Source: an uncultured Blautia sp.
Lineage (GTDB): Bacteria; Bacillota; Clostridia; Lachnospirales; Lachnospiraceae
Length of the DNA stretch: 25,724 nt
Direction of reading: 5' to 3'
Assembly (NCBI RefSeq): GCF_937880195.1
Contig: NZ_CALFLA010000022.1
Span: 1 to 25,724 of the forward strand
Part shown: piece by piece, positions 14,587-21,722 of the stretch
How positions within the stretch are numbered: the first letter of the stretch is position 1
Layout of the letters: the number at the start of each line of letters is the position of its first letter
Notes under the pieces: model-generated
Databases searched by the model: none
What the model was told of the DNA's origin: nothing
The model's input: the letters and a program-made list of their open reading frames with translations, nothing else
Translations under genes and position numbers: made by a program

Positions 14587-14724
14587 ATGAAGGATAAAAA
14601 ACATAAACTGATTTTAGAAGGAAATGCCTTTTATGAAATAGATCTTACCTGTCTTGAGCAAAAAGAGAAAAGGAATAAAAAGGGTTCAGAAGACAGATCC
14701 AAAGAAAAAAGGCAGAGGAATTAA
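14587..14724 (+). CDS. Small 45-residue basic protein, predicted late-sporulation gene
   Basis: The reading frame runs from ATG 14587 to TAA 14722-14724. The product begins MKDKKHKLILEGNAFYEIDL and continues with a very Lys/Arg/Glu-rich tail; there is one Cys (residue 22) and no signal peptide. An AGGAAAG ribosome binding site (14576-14582) lies close upstream. The gene is real in my view because three signals line up in order: an exact sigma-K consensus promoter, a ribosome binding site at suitable spacing, and a start codon. The N-terminal part looks folded (EGNAFYEID) and the tail disordered. I recognise no function. Its last codons form one arm of the terminator for the convergent Cys-rich gene. 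Confidence 0.6.
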   Translation: MKDKKHKLILEGNAFYEIDLTCLEQKEKRNKKGSEDRSKEKRQRN

Positions 14725-14732
14725 CCTCTGCC
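14700..14732 (-). terminator. Intrinsic terminator of the Cys-rich protein gene
   Basis: GGCAGAGG (14711-14718) and CCTCTGCC (14725-14732) form a perfect 8-bp stem with a 6-base loop. Read on the minus strand it is followed by TTTTTTCTTT, a classic intrinsic terminator, 16 bases after the stop of the 15051 gene. On the plus strand no T-run follows. The stop codon of the 45-residue gene sits in the loop. Confidence 0.8.
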
Positions 14733-14748
14733 CTGGCCTATGGAGAAA

Positions 14749-15051
14749 TCAGCAGCCGCAGCCGTTGTTCCATCCGTTGCCACATCCGCCGCAAAGAAGC
14801 AAAAGAATCAGGATGATCCAGCAGCAGTCGCCGCCATTGCTGTTATTGCCGCATCCATTGTTATTATTGCCGCAGAAGCACATAAGAATGATGATCCAGA
14901 GAATACAGCTGCAGGAATTTCCGTTAAACATACCGTTTCCCATAGAAATGCCGCAACCACATCCATTGTTGCCGCATCCGCATCCACTTTCACAGCCGCA
15001 ACCACATCTTTCTTCACCGCAACCACAGTTTGTAGCAGCTAAATCACTCAT
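14749..15051 (-). CDS. Cys/Gly/Asn-rich small protein ('chorion class high-cysteine HCB protein 13'-like)
   Basis: A 100-residue protein with 20 Cys, mostly in CG and CGCG repeats separated by Asn/Gly runs. Two short hydrophobic patches interrupt them (about 50-58 and 78-86, each next to Cys). Clostridial proteins of this look carry the borrowed database label 'chorion class high-cysteine HCB protein 13'; their function is not established. GGAGG (15064-15060) lies 8 bases ahead of ATG 15051. An exact sigma-K consensus promoter lies upstream and a clean terminator follows, so the minus strand is the coding strand. Extreme Cys content plus late mother-cell expression would fit a disulfide-cross-linked spore coat or crust protein, by analogy with the Cys-rich CotY/CotZ group; this is inference. 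Confidence 0.82.
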   Translation of the reverse strand: MSDLAATNCGCGEERCGCGCESGCGCGNNGCGCGISMGNGMFNGNSCSCILWIIILMCFCGNNNNGCGNNSNGGDCCWIILILLLLCGGCGNGWNNGCGC

Positions 15052-15082
15052 TTTGTATTCCTCCGAAATTTGTTTTACACTC

Positions 15083-15110
15083 TATCCTATGTAGCAGGAC
15101 TGTCCATGGT
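15083..15110 (-). promoter_or_regulatory. Sigma-K-consensus promoter for the Cys-rich protein
   Basis: On the minus strand AC (15110-15109), 17 bases, then CATAGGATA (15091-15083) matches the sigma-K consensus AC-N17-CATANNNTA exactly. The predicted start near 15076 leaves a leader of about 25 bases that includes GGAGG. Confidence 0.62.
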
Positions 15111-15125
15111 GCAGCTTTGTTTTTG

Positions 15126-15154
15126 TTGACAGTAAAAAATATGTTCAGTATACT
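15126..15154 (+). promoter_or_regulatory. Sigma-A promoter of the MutS-like gene
   Basis: TTGACA (15126-15131) and TATACT (15149-15154) with a 17-base spacer. The start near 15161 leaves a leader of about 45 bases. It is divergent from the sigma-K-type promoter at 15083-15110. Confidence 0.75.
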
Positions 15155-15205
15155 TGTATAAAATATAAATTCCAGAAATGCAGATTTTGGAGGAAAGGAA
15201 ACCAT

Positions 15206-16912
15206 ATGCATCCTTATGAAACAGTTATACTTGTAACTCTTGCTCTGCTTTTGATTTTTTTATTATGGATCCAATACGAAAACTATAAACAACGAAAACG
15301 GATCAGAAGAAAGGTTCAGAGGATATACGGCAATGTTCCTGAGCGTGAATACTCCCCAGGCGATATAGAAAATATCTCCCATTATTTCCGACGAAAAGAA
15401 AACCAGGGATTTTATATTGATGATATTACCTGGAATGACCTTGACATGGATAGAATCTATGGACAGATCAACCAGACTGTTTCTTCGCCGGGAGAGGACG
15501 TACTGTATGATATGATAAGAAGGCCTTTATTTGACCAAAGAGAAGTGGACCGGAGGGAGAAGCTGATCTGTTTTTTTGCAGAAAACAAAGAAAAAAGGGA
15601 AGAGATGCAGATTATGCTGTCTAAGGTGGGAAAAACCTGGCATGGTTCCCTGACAGATACGATCCTTGCCCTTGAAAACGCCCCGGAGGTAAAAACAGGT
15701 ATTCATTTTTTGATGCTTGGCATCCTTCTTTTGAATCTGTTTGTACTGATCCCGTTTTATCCGGTTCCGGGATTTCTTTTACTTATTCTTTTGAGTACAG
15801 GTAATGTAATCTATTATTACGCAGGAAATGACAGAGCGCGAGTGGCTGCTTTTCTTGACTGTTTTTCCAGTTTACTAAGTATGCTAGATCTTGCAGAAAA
15901 AATAGAACATGTAAAATGGCCAGAAATCCAAGAACAGATGGAGGCTGTGCGCCAGGGAAAAAAAGCCCTTGAAGGCCTGAAAAAAAGATCCGTTTTTCTT
16001 ACAAGCAAAAACGAGGCTTCTGGAGATCCTGCACAGCTTATCCTTGATTATTTCCGTATGGTCTTTCACATGGATATCCTTACCTATAATAAAACTCTGC
16101 GCATAGCCAAAGATAAAACAAAAGAAATCATGCTTTTGATCGATAACATCGGAGAACTTGACGCTGTTATTTCCATAGCGTCTCTTCGAGAGCTTCTTCC
16201 TTTGTGGTGCAAACCAAAATTTACAGACCCAGAGCAAGGACATATTTCCATGCAGGCAGAGGATCTTTATCATCCGCTGATCCGCGAGGCAGTAGCGAAC
16301 AGTATTCATGCAGACAGCGCAATTCTTGTTACTGGCTCTAATGCTTCTGGAAAATCCACTTTTCTGAAAAATGTTGCCATTAACAGCATTCTGGCCCAGA
16401 CAGTTTTGACCTGTCCCTGTTATTCTTATCAGGCTCCGTTTCTTAAGGTCATGACTTCTATGGCGCTCCGGGACGATCTGTCCGGAGGAGAAAGCTATTT
16501 TATTGTAGAAATCCGTTCTCTAAAGAGAATTTTGGATGAAAGCAAAAAAGAAGAACCAATGCTCTGTATTATTGACGAGGTGCTTCGGGGAACAAATACT
16601 ATTGAGCGTATTGCAGCCTCATCCCGGATCCTGTCTGCCCTCAATCAGAACTGGATGCTTCCTTTTGCGGCAACACATGATATTGAGCTTTCCTATATTT
16701 TAGATGCGCAGTACAGAAATCTTCATTTTGAAGAGGAGGTCTGTGAACATGAGGTGTTGTTTAATTACCTTCTAAAAGAAGGACGGGCCGTATCCAGAAA
16801 TGCCATCAAACTTTTGTCTATGCTGGAGTATGACCCTGAAATCGTTAGAGAAGCAGGAGAGGCAGCGGCAGATTTTGAAAGAACAGGAACCTGGAAATCT
16901 TGCGGGAAATGA
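15206..16912 (+). CDS. Membrane-anchored MutS-like ATPase
   Basis: This 568-residue protein has a hydrophobic N-terminal helix (about 5-22), a charged segment, two further hydrophobic stretches (about 165-210), a MutS-type lever region, and a MutS domain V ATPase at the C terminus. The ATPase shows Walker A GSNASGKST (377-385), a signature loop DDLSGGESYF near 428, Walker B LCIIDEVLRGTNT near 453, and ATHDIEL near 492. The mismatch-recognition and connector domains of MutS (normally about 850 residues) are absent. Such proteins form a distinct clostridial MutS-related group of unknown function, and the membrane segments argue against ordinary mismatch repair. GGAGGAAAGGA precedes ATG 15206. 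It has its own promoter and no mutL nearby. Confidence 0.85.
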   Translation: MHPYETVILVTLALLLIFLLWIQYENYKQRKRIRRKVQRIYGNVPEREYSPGDIENISHYFRRKENQGFYIDDITWNDLDMDRIYGQINQTVSSPGEDVLYDMIRRPLFDQREVDRREKLICFFAENKEKREEMQIMLSKVGKTWHGSLTDTILALENAPEVKTGIHFLMLGILLLNLFVLIPFYPVPGFLLLILLSTGNVIYYYAGNDRARVAAFLDCFSSLLSMLDLAEKIEHVKWPEIQEQMEAVRQGKKALEGLKKRSVFLTSKNEASGDPAQLILDYFRMVFHMDILTYNKTLRIAKDKTKEIMLLIDNIGELDAVISIASLRELLPLWCKPKFTDPEQGHISMQAEDLYHPLIREAVANSIHADSAILVTGSNASGKSTFLKNVAINSILAQTVLTCPCYSYQAPFLKVMTSMALRDDLSGGESYFIVEIRSLKRILDESKKEEPMLCIIDEVLRGTNTIERIAASSRILSALNQNWMLPFAATHDIELSYILDAQYRNLHFEEEVCEHEVLFNYLLKEGRAVSRNAIKLLSMLEYDPEIVREAGEAAADFERTGTWKSCGK

Positions 16913-16959
16913 CTGTTTTTTGTCAAAAATGCCAGATACTGTTTTCGAGTATTTTTATA

Positions 16960-16988
16960 TTGCAAAAGAATCTTCACTGAGATATAAT
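16960..16988 (+). promoter_or_regulatory. Sigma-A promoter of the cps control cassette
   Basis: TTGCAA (16960-16965) and TATAAT (16983-16988) are 17 bases apart, placing the start near 16995 and giving a leader of about 50 bases ahead of cpsB. Confidence 0.7.
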
Positions 16989-16999
16989 TCAAATGTATG

Positions 17000-17017
17000 T
17001 ACTTACGCAGGTAAGTA
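17000..17017. repeat. Perfect inverted repeat at the transcript start of the cps cassette
   Basis: TACTTAC (17000-17006), GCAG, GTAAGTA (17011-17017) make a perfect 7-bp inverted repeat just past the predicted start site. It is placed like a repressor operator, or could form a hairpin at the 5' end of the mRNA. No regulator is identified. Confidence 0.4.
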
Positions 17018-17046
17018 ACAAGTATCAAAAGAAGGAGTGAAGGTTC

Positions 17047-17790
17047 ATGCCGGATGAAGGCCTGTTTGACATACATTGTCACATTGTTCCCTCAGTGGAC
17101 GACGGAGCCGGAAGCTTAGAGGAAGCGTTGAAAATACTCCAAATGGAGTATGATCAGGGTGTGCGAACAATCATCTGCACCCCTCATTTCAGAAGAAAAA
17201 TGTTTGAAACACCTCTGCCAAAAATCAGGGAACAATTTAAACTACTTAGATCTGCTGCCTGGGAAATGAATAAGGAGCTTCGGCTTTATCTGGGCTGTGA
17301 ATTCCATGTAAATATGGAGATGATCCCGTCTCTTAAGGCACATAGGGGATATTCCATGGCTGGGTCCAGATATGTGCTTGCGGAGTTTTCCGGAAGTACA
17401 GAGGCCTCATATATCAGGGAAAGACTGTATTCTTTGCTGTCCAATGGCTATAAGCCTATTGTCGCCCACATCGAACGTTACGAATGTATGCGAAAAGACA
17501 TTGATTTTGTAGAAGATATGATCGATATGGGAGCTTTGATGCAGGTAAACGCAGACAGTCTCATTGGAAAGGAGGGCTTTGGAGCAAAGCGCTATTGCAG
17601 CAAGCTTCTACAGGCAGGTGATATTCATTTTGTAGGATCAGACTGCCATGGGAGCAAAGAACGAATCTCCAGGATTGGAGAAGCCTATGACTTTGTCTGC
17701 CAGAAGGCAGGAAAAGACTATGCTGAAACAATATTTAAAAATAATCCGCAGAAAATTCTTGTGGATTTAAAAAACAGGAAGGGAAGATAA
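17047..17790 (+). CDS. cpsB: CpsB/CapC-family PHP tyrosine-protein phosphatase
   Basis: This 247-residue PHP-fold enzyme resembles CpsB/YwqE, the manganese-dependent phosphatase that removes phosphate from the tyrosine cluster of CpsD and so tunes polysaccharide polymerisation. Metal-site motifs are D8-I-H10-C-H12 with VDDGAG just after, CTPHF near 43, GCEFHVN near 93, HIERYE near 140 and GSDCHG near 197. GAAGGAG precedes ATG 17047. cpsC follows with 1 base between, then cpsD, the usual control trio. Confidence 0.92.
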   Translation: MPDEGLFDIHCHIVPSVDDGAGSLEEALKILQMEYDQGVRTIICTPHFRRKMFETPLPKIREQFKLLRSAAWEMNKELRLYLGCEFHVNMEMIPSLKAHRGYSMAGSRYVLAEFSGSTEASYIRERLYSLLSNGYKPIVAHIERYECMRKDIDFVEDMIDMGALMQVNADSLIGKEGFGAKRYCSKLLQAGDIHFVGSDCHGSKERISRIGEAYDFVCQKAGKDYAETIFKNNPQKILVDLKNRKGR

Positions 17791-17791
17791 A

Positions 17792-18538
17792 ATGGAACAA
17801 CAGAACTTACAGGACAATTCAGAAGTGGAAATTGATCTCTTAGAAGTGCTGCATGTACTGCTTGACCGATTCTGGATCATTCTTTTGTCTGGAATAGCAG
17901 GCGGCCTTGTATTTATTGCCGCAACACTTCTTTTTATTACTCCGCAGTATGAATCTACAACAAAAATGTATGTGTTAAGCAAGCAGGATAATAATACCAT
18001 TACAAGCTCTGATATGCAGACCAGTTTGTCACTGACAAAAGACTATGCGGAACTGATCAAGAGCCGTACAGTAACAGAGGGCGTAATTTCCAAGCTGAAT
18101 CTTGACCTTACTCATGAAGGGCTGCTTGGCAAAATGACCATTGACTCAGCGGCAGATACCCGTATTCTTTCTATTTCCGTCAGGGATAAGGATCCATATG
18201 TTGCATGTGAGATCGCGGATTCTGTTAGGGACGTAGCTGCCAACCATATTAAAAAGGTTATGGATATTAATGCAGTTAATGTGGTGGAACAGGCAAATAT
18301 TCCTGAAAAAAAGTGCAGTCCAAGTATTCCTAAAAACGGTGTGATTGGTGTATTGCTGGGAATTATTATTTCTGTGACGATTATTATGATCGTTTACATT
18401 ACCAATGATACGATCAAAACCCAGGAGGATGTGGAACGTTATCTGCAGCTCAGCGTACTGGGCACGATCCCTATGGATGAAAAAGCGCGCAAAGCAAAGA
18501 AAAAGAAGCAGAAGCGTAATACAAGAGGGAGAAGATGA
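17792..18538 (+). CDS. cpsC: Capsular polysaccharide co-polymerase / kinase adaptor (Wzz type)
   Basis: A 248-residue membrane protein with Wzz topology: a short cytoplasmic N terminus, TM1 about 28-50, an extracytoplasmic domain of about 130 residues, and TM2 about 183-204. A very basic cytoplasmic tail (residues 231-248, mostly Lys and Arg) ends the chain. In Gram-positive bacteria this protein sets chain length and activates the separate kinase CpsD. The proline-containing segment before TM2 (ANIPEKKCSPSIPKN) is typical. The stop overlaps an ATG at 18535 in ATGA fashion, suggesting translational coupling to cpsD. Confidence 0.92.
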   Translation: MEQQNLQDNSEVEIDLLEVLHVLLDRFWIILLSGIAGGLVFIAATLLFITPQYESTTKMYVLSKQDNNTITSSDMQTSLSLTKDYAELIKSRTVTEGVISKLNLDLTHEGLLGKMTIDSAADTRILSISVRDKDPYVACEIADSVRDVAANHIKKVMDINAVNVVEQANIPEKKCSPSIPKNGVIGVLLGIIISVTIIMIVYITNDTIKTQEDVERYLQLSVLGTIPMDEKARKAKKKKQKRNTRGRR

Positions 18539-18540
18539 CC

Positions 18541-19230
18541 ATGAAAGAAGTTACAATTACCAGACAGGATCTGGATTACAACTCCAACGAATCTTACAAA
18601 TCACTGCGTACCAATCTTTTCTTTTGCGGAGAAGATAAAAAGGTTATTGCAATTACCAGCTGTACCCCAAACGAAGGAAAAAGTACGGTTTCTCTGAATT
18701 TAGCCCTTTCTCTGGCTGATTCCGGGAAAAAGGTTCTTTTTATTGATGCCGACCTCCGTAAATCCGTTCTGACAGGAAGAACAGAGGTTGCAGGAGAGAT
18801 TATAGGACTTTCCTCCATGCTTTCTCATCAGGCTGCCGTGGAAGATATTATCTATGGAACCAATTTTCCGGGATTTCATATTATTTACGCAGGACAGGTT
18901 CCGCCGAATCCGGCAGAACTTTTAGGAGGAAATTACTTTAAACGTTTTCTCCAGGCTGTCCGTAAGGTGTACGATTATGTGATTATTGACACACCGCCTC
19001 TTGGAAGTGTTATTGACAGTGCTGTTATTGCGGATGAATGTGACGGCTCTATTATTGTAATGGAGTCTGGTGTTATCAGCTACCGTTTTGCCCAGGAGGT
19101 AAAGGTACAGCTTCAGAAATGCAAATGTCCGATTCTTGGCGTAATTCTCAATAAAGTTGATATGAGCAAACAGGGTTATTATGGAAAATATTACGGCAAA
19201 TACTACGGATCAGATTCCAGAAAAAAATAA
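18541..19230 (+). CDS. cpsD: Bacterial tyrosine kinase CpsD
   Basis: This 229-residue BY-kinase autophosphorylates on a C-terminal tyrosine cluster and works with CpsC. It shows ESYKSLRTNL near 17-26, Walker A CTPNEGKST (41-49), Walker A' LFIDADLR near 66-73, and Walker B VIIDTPP near 146. The tail is GYYGKYYGKYYG, a tandem YYGK repeat with six Tyr in the last 18 residues. ATG 18541 is preferred because GGGAG lies 9 bases upstream; ATG 18535, two codons earlier and overlapping the cpsC stop, has only 3 bases of spacing. Confidence 0.93.
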   Translation: MKEVTITRQDLDYNSNESYKSLRTNLFFCGEDKKVIAITSCTPNEGKSTVSLNLALSLADSGKKVLFIDADLRKSVLTGRTEVAGEIIGLSSMLSHQAAVEDIIYGTNFPGFHIIYAGQVPPNPAELLGGNYFKRFLQAVRKVYDYVIIDTPPLGSVIDSAVIADECDGSIIVMESGVISYRFAQEVKVQLQKCKCPILGVILNKVDMSKQGYYGKYYGKYYGSDSRKK

Positions 19231-19300
19231 GTGTATACCTATGATATATTTCTTTTGCACCACAAAGTAAAAGAAAGGCTTAAACAGGAAGTGTAAGTAA

Positions 19301-20824
19301 ATGAGATTAAACAAAAAAAGAGACAGAATGCCGGGAATAATTATTTCAATCATATATTTTGCGGCAGTAATCGCCTTTTTGGTTCTTCTGCTTTATACGA
19401 ATCTTGTACCGTTGAAGTATATTGGAATTATTTTTCTGATATTGCTGATTACAGTTCTTCTGATTCGTGTACTGACCCTTAAAATACGAAAAACAGTTCC
19501 TTTTGTGGCAGGAAGTATCCTGGCTGTGATTATATTTATTGTAATGGGAGTTGCAAGTCTTTATATTTATAAGACAATCTCATCTCTTGATAAAATCACT
19601 GGTGTAAATAAAGAGGTTACTGCAGTAAACGTGTACGTTCTCCAGAATGATAAAGCCCAGACGCTTTCAGATACCTCTTCTTATACTTATGGTATCCTCA
19701 GTGAACTGGATCGGGAAAATACAGATACTGCCCTGAACCAGATTTACACAAAAATCGGCGATGAACTGAAAGTAACAGAATATGCCGGTCTTACAGAATT
19801 GGCAGATGCTCTTACAAAAGGAGAGTGTCAGGCAATCCTTCTTAACGGAGGATATTTGGATGTTCTTGACCAGATAGATCATCACACTGCCTTTTCCTCC
19901 CAGGTGAGAGCGGTATCTACAGAAAAGATTGAAAAACTGGTAGAACGAAAAACGCCGGAACTGACAGTAAGTCCAGAAAAAAATAATACCTCTGATGGAA
20001 AGGGACAAAAAGCAGATTCTCAAAGTTCTGATGAGATATATACGATCTTTATCAGTGGTATTGATACGCGTGGAGGGATGACTGCATCCAGCTTAAGTGA
20101 TGTAAATATTATCCTGACCCTAAATACAAAAACACGGCAGATACTTATGATATCTACGCCAAGAGATTTCTTTGTTCCACTGTCTATTTCCAATGGAGTA
20201 CCGGACAAGCTGACTCATGCAGGCGTTTATGGCGTCAATGTATGTATGGATACCCTGGAAATGCTGTATGATATTAACATTAATTATTATTTTCGTCTGA
20301 ACTTTGGCGGATTTATCCAGATTATTGATGAACTTGGCGGAATTACAGTTAAATCTGATTATGATTTTGATACATCAGGTTTTCACTTTAATAAAGGAGA
20401 AAATATCGTATATGGAGAGCAGGCGCTTGCTTTCTGCAGGGAACGTTATTCTTTTTCAGAGGGAGACCGTCAGAGAGGCCGGAATCAGATGGCTGTGATC
20501 CAGGGAGTTGTCAACAAAGTAACATCACCGGAACTTCTGAAAAATTATCTTTCCGTAATGGATAGCCTGGAAGGCTGTTTTGAGACGAATATTCCTTATG
20601 ATGTTATTTCAGAGCTGGTTCGCCAGCAGCTTGACAAAGGCGGAAGCTGGGAGGTTCTTTCCTACAGTGCTAATGGAACCGGAGACAGACAAAAACCTTA
20701 TTCTATGAGCCAGCAGGCTTATGTTATGATTCCAGATCAGACAACTGTTGATAAGGCCAAGTCTTTAATGCGTAAGGTTCGTGAAGGGGTTATGCTTTCT
20801 GAAGCAGACGTTTCTGCAAACTGA
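19301..20824 (+). CDS. LytR-CpsA-Psr (LCP) family glycopolymer ligase
   Basis: This 507-residue membrane protein has three N-terminal hydrophobic segments (about 11-32, 38-57 and 67-92). An extracellular accessory region (about 95-225) resembles a substrate-binding fold, and a Ser/Lys/Asp-rich linker follows. The LCP catalytic domain is about 245-410: ISGIDTRGG, DVNIILTLN, MISTPRDFFVP, DKLTHAG, and FCRERYSFSEGDRQRGRNQM. The conserved Arg and Asp residues that bind the pyrophosphate of the lipid carrier are present. LCP enzymes attach wall teichoic acid or capsule to peptidoglycan, which fits the position behind cpsBCD. AGGAAG precedes ATG 19301. The 70-base gap from cpsD holds an AT-rich inverted repeat but no clear terminator. 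Confidence 0.92.
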   Translation: MRLNKKRDRMPGIIISIIYFAAVIAFLVLLLYTNLVPLKYIGIIFLILLITVLLIRVLTLKIRKTVPFVAGSILAVIIFIVMGVASLYIYKTISSLDKITGVNKEVTAVNVYVLQNDKAQTLSDTSSYTYGILSELDRENTDTALNQIYTKIGDELKVTEYAGLTELADALTKGECQAILLNGGYLDVLDQIDHHTAFSSQVRAVSTEKIEKLVERKTPELTVSPEKNNTSDGKGQKADSQSSDEIYTIFISGIDTRGGMTASSLSDVNIILTLNTKTRQILMISTPRDFFVPLSISNGVPDKLTHAGVYGVNVCMDTLEMLYDININYYFRLNFGGFIQIIDELGGITVKSDYDFDTSGFHFNKGENIVYGEQALAFCRERYSFSEGDRQRGRNQMAVIQGVVNKVTSPELLKNYLSVMDSLEGCFETNIPYDVISELVRQQLDKGGSWEVLSYSANGTGDRQKPYSMSQQAYVMIPDQTTVDKAKSLMRKVREGVMLSEADVSAN

Positions 20825-20868
20825 CAGATGATTTCCATCAGATTGCAGCTTATATAACAGGAGAAAAG

Positions 20869-21351
20869 ATGCAGGTAAAGATTTATACAGACGGCGCTGC
20901 CAGAGGAAACCCTGACGGACCAGGCGGTTACGGCGCTGTGCTGCAGTATGTGGATACAAAGGGGCAGCTTCACCAGCGGGAGCTGTCCCGGGGCTATAAA
21001 AGAACAACTAATAACCGTATGGAGCTTATGGCTGCCATTGCGGCTCTGGAAGCTCTGACACGTCCCTGCCAGGTAGACCTTTATTCCGATTCAAAATATC
21101 TGGTTGACGCTTTTAACAGGCACTGGATTGATTCCTGGCTAAAAAGAAACTGGAAGAGAGGCAAAAACCAGGATGTAAAAAACGTAGATCTCTGGAAGCG
21201 GCTTCTTGCTGCAAAATCCTCCCATACAGTAACCTTTCACTGGGTCAAGGGACATGCGGATAATCCTTTAAATGAAAAATGTGATAAGCTGGCAACTTCA
21301 GCAGCTGACGGCACAGACCTTTATGAGGACACAGGACTTAGCTGCGGATAA
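20869..21351 (+). CDS. rnhA: Ribonuclease HI
   Basis: A 160-residue type 1 RNase H that degrades the RNA strand of RNA-DNA hybrids. The full catalytic set D8, E52, D74 and D139 is present, with the H129 loop (WVKGHADNPLNEKCDK). The basic protrusion WLKRNWKRGKNQ near 90-101 is the one that binds hybrid in the E. coli type. CAGGAG lies a few bases ahead of ATG 20869. It follows the LCP gene by 44 bases without a terminator and is probably read through from the cps promoter. Confidence 0.95.
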   Translation: MQVKIYTDGAARGNPDGPGGYGAVLQYVDTKGQLHQRELSRGYKRTTNNRMELMAAIAALEALTRPCQVDLYSDSKYLVDAFNRHWIDSWLKRNWKRGKNQDVKNVDLWKRLLAAKSSHTVTFHWVKGHADNPLNEKCDKLATSAADGTDLYEDTGLSCG

Positions 21352-21399
21352 CAGATGTGCTTTTGCGCTTTAAGTTGATGAAACAATCAGGAATCCCTC

Positions 21400-21428
21400 T
21401 TGACAAATAAAAACCCTCTTTGTATACT
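21400..21428 (+). promoter_or_regulatory. Sigma-A promoter of tyrS-alaS
   Basis: TTGACA (21400-21405) and TATACT (21423-21428) with a 17-base spacer form a near-perfect promoter. Transcription would begin near 21435, at the front of the T-box leader. Confidence 0.85.
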
Positions 21429-21435
21429 TTTAGAA

Positions 21436-21702
21436 GTATATGAAACGGCTTGGAAGAGAAGAAGTAGCTTCAGGAAAGCACACAGAGAGCAGCCGGAGGG
21501 TGAGAGGCGCGTGCGGAACTTTTGCGAATACATCTCGGAGCTCTGCACCGAACAGAAAGATATCATATCTTGATCAGTAGGCTGCAGCGGACTGGCACAC
21601 GTTATCGGGCTTAACGAGGCAGAAAGACATATCTTTCTGTGAATTTAGGTGGTATCACGGGACCCGGTTCTCGTCCTAAAAGGACAGGAACCGGGCTTTT
21701 TT
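21436..21702 (+). promoter_or_regulatory. Tyrosine T-box leader
   Basis: The 371-base gap between rnhA and tyrS is almost entirely promoter plus this leader. The T-box sequence AGGTGGTATCACGG lies at 21647-21660. Its TGGT (21650-21653) can pair with the ACCA end of uncharged tRNA-Tyr. A tyrosine specifier codon TAC sits at 21529-21531 in the expected specifier-loop region of stem I. A terminator follows at 21663-21702, and the T-box with its following GACC can form the competing antiterminator. Uncharged tRNA-Tyr should therefore allow read-through into tyrS. Confidence 0.92.
21663..21702 (+). terminator. Conditional terminator of the T-box
   Basis: CCCGGTTCT plus GTCCT (21663-21677) pairs with AGGAC plus GGAACCGGG (21681-21695), about 14 bp with one mismatch, followed by CTTTTTT. 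It is the terminator arm of the tyrosine T-box. Confidence 0.9.
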
Positions 21703-21722
21703 AATACAGGAGGAATGAAATT

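Noticed and set aside
14740..15042. An Ala/Thr-rich open frame on the plus strand opposite the Cys-rich gene
   Set aside because: It is the complement of GC-rich Cys/Gly codons on the minus strand. The minus frame has the ribosome binding site, promoter and terminator; the plus frame has none.
14654..15094. A Pro/Gln/Leu-rich plus-strand frame of 146 residues overlapping two genes
   Set aside because: Low-complexity shadow of the Cys-rich gene in another frame, without a ribosome binding site.
18535..18540. ATG 18535 as start of cpsD
   Set aside because: The GGGAG site is only 3 bases away. ATG 18541 has 9 bases of spacing. The two differ by two residues, so the choice is minor.
19249..19280. 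AT-rich inverted repeat between cpsD and the LCP gene as a terminator
   Set aside because: The stem is TTTCTTTT/AAAAGAAA with almost no G-C pairs and no T-run follows. Read-through into the LCP gene is more likely.
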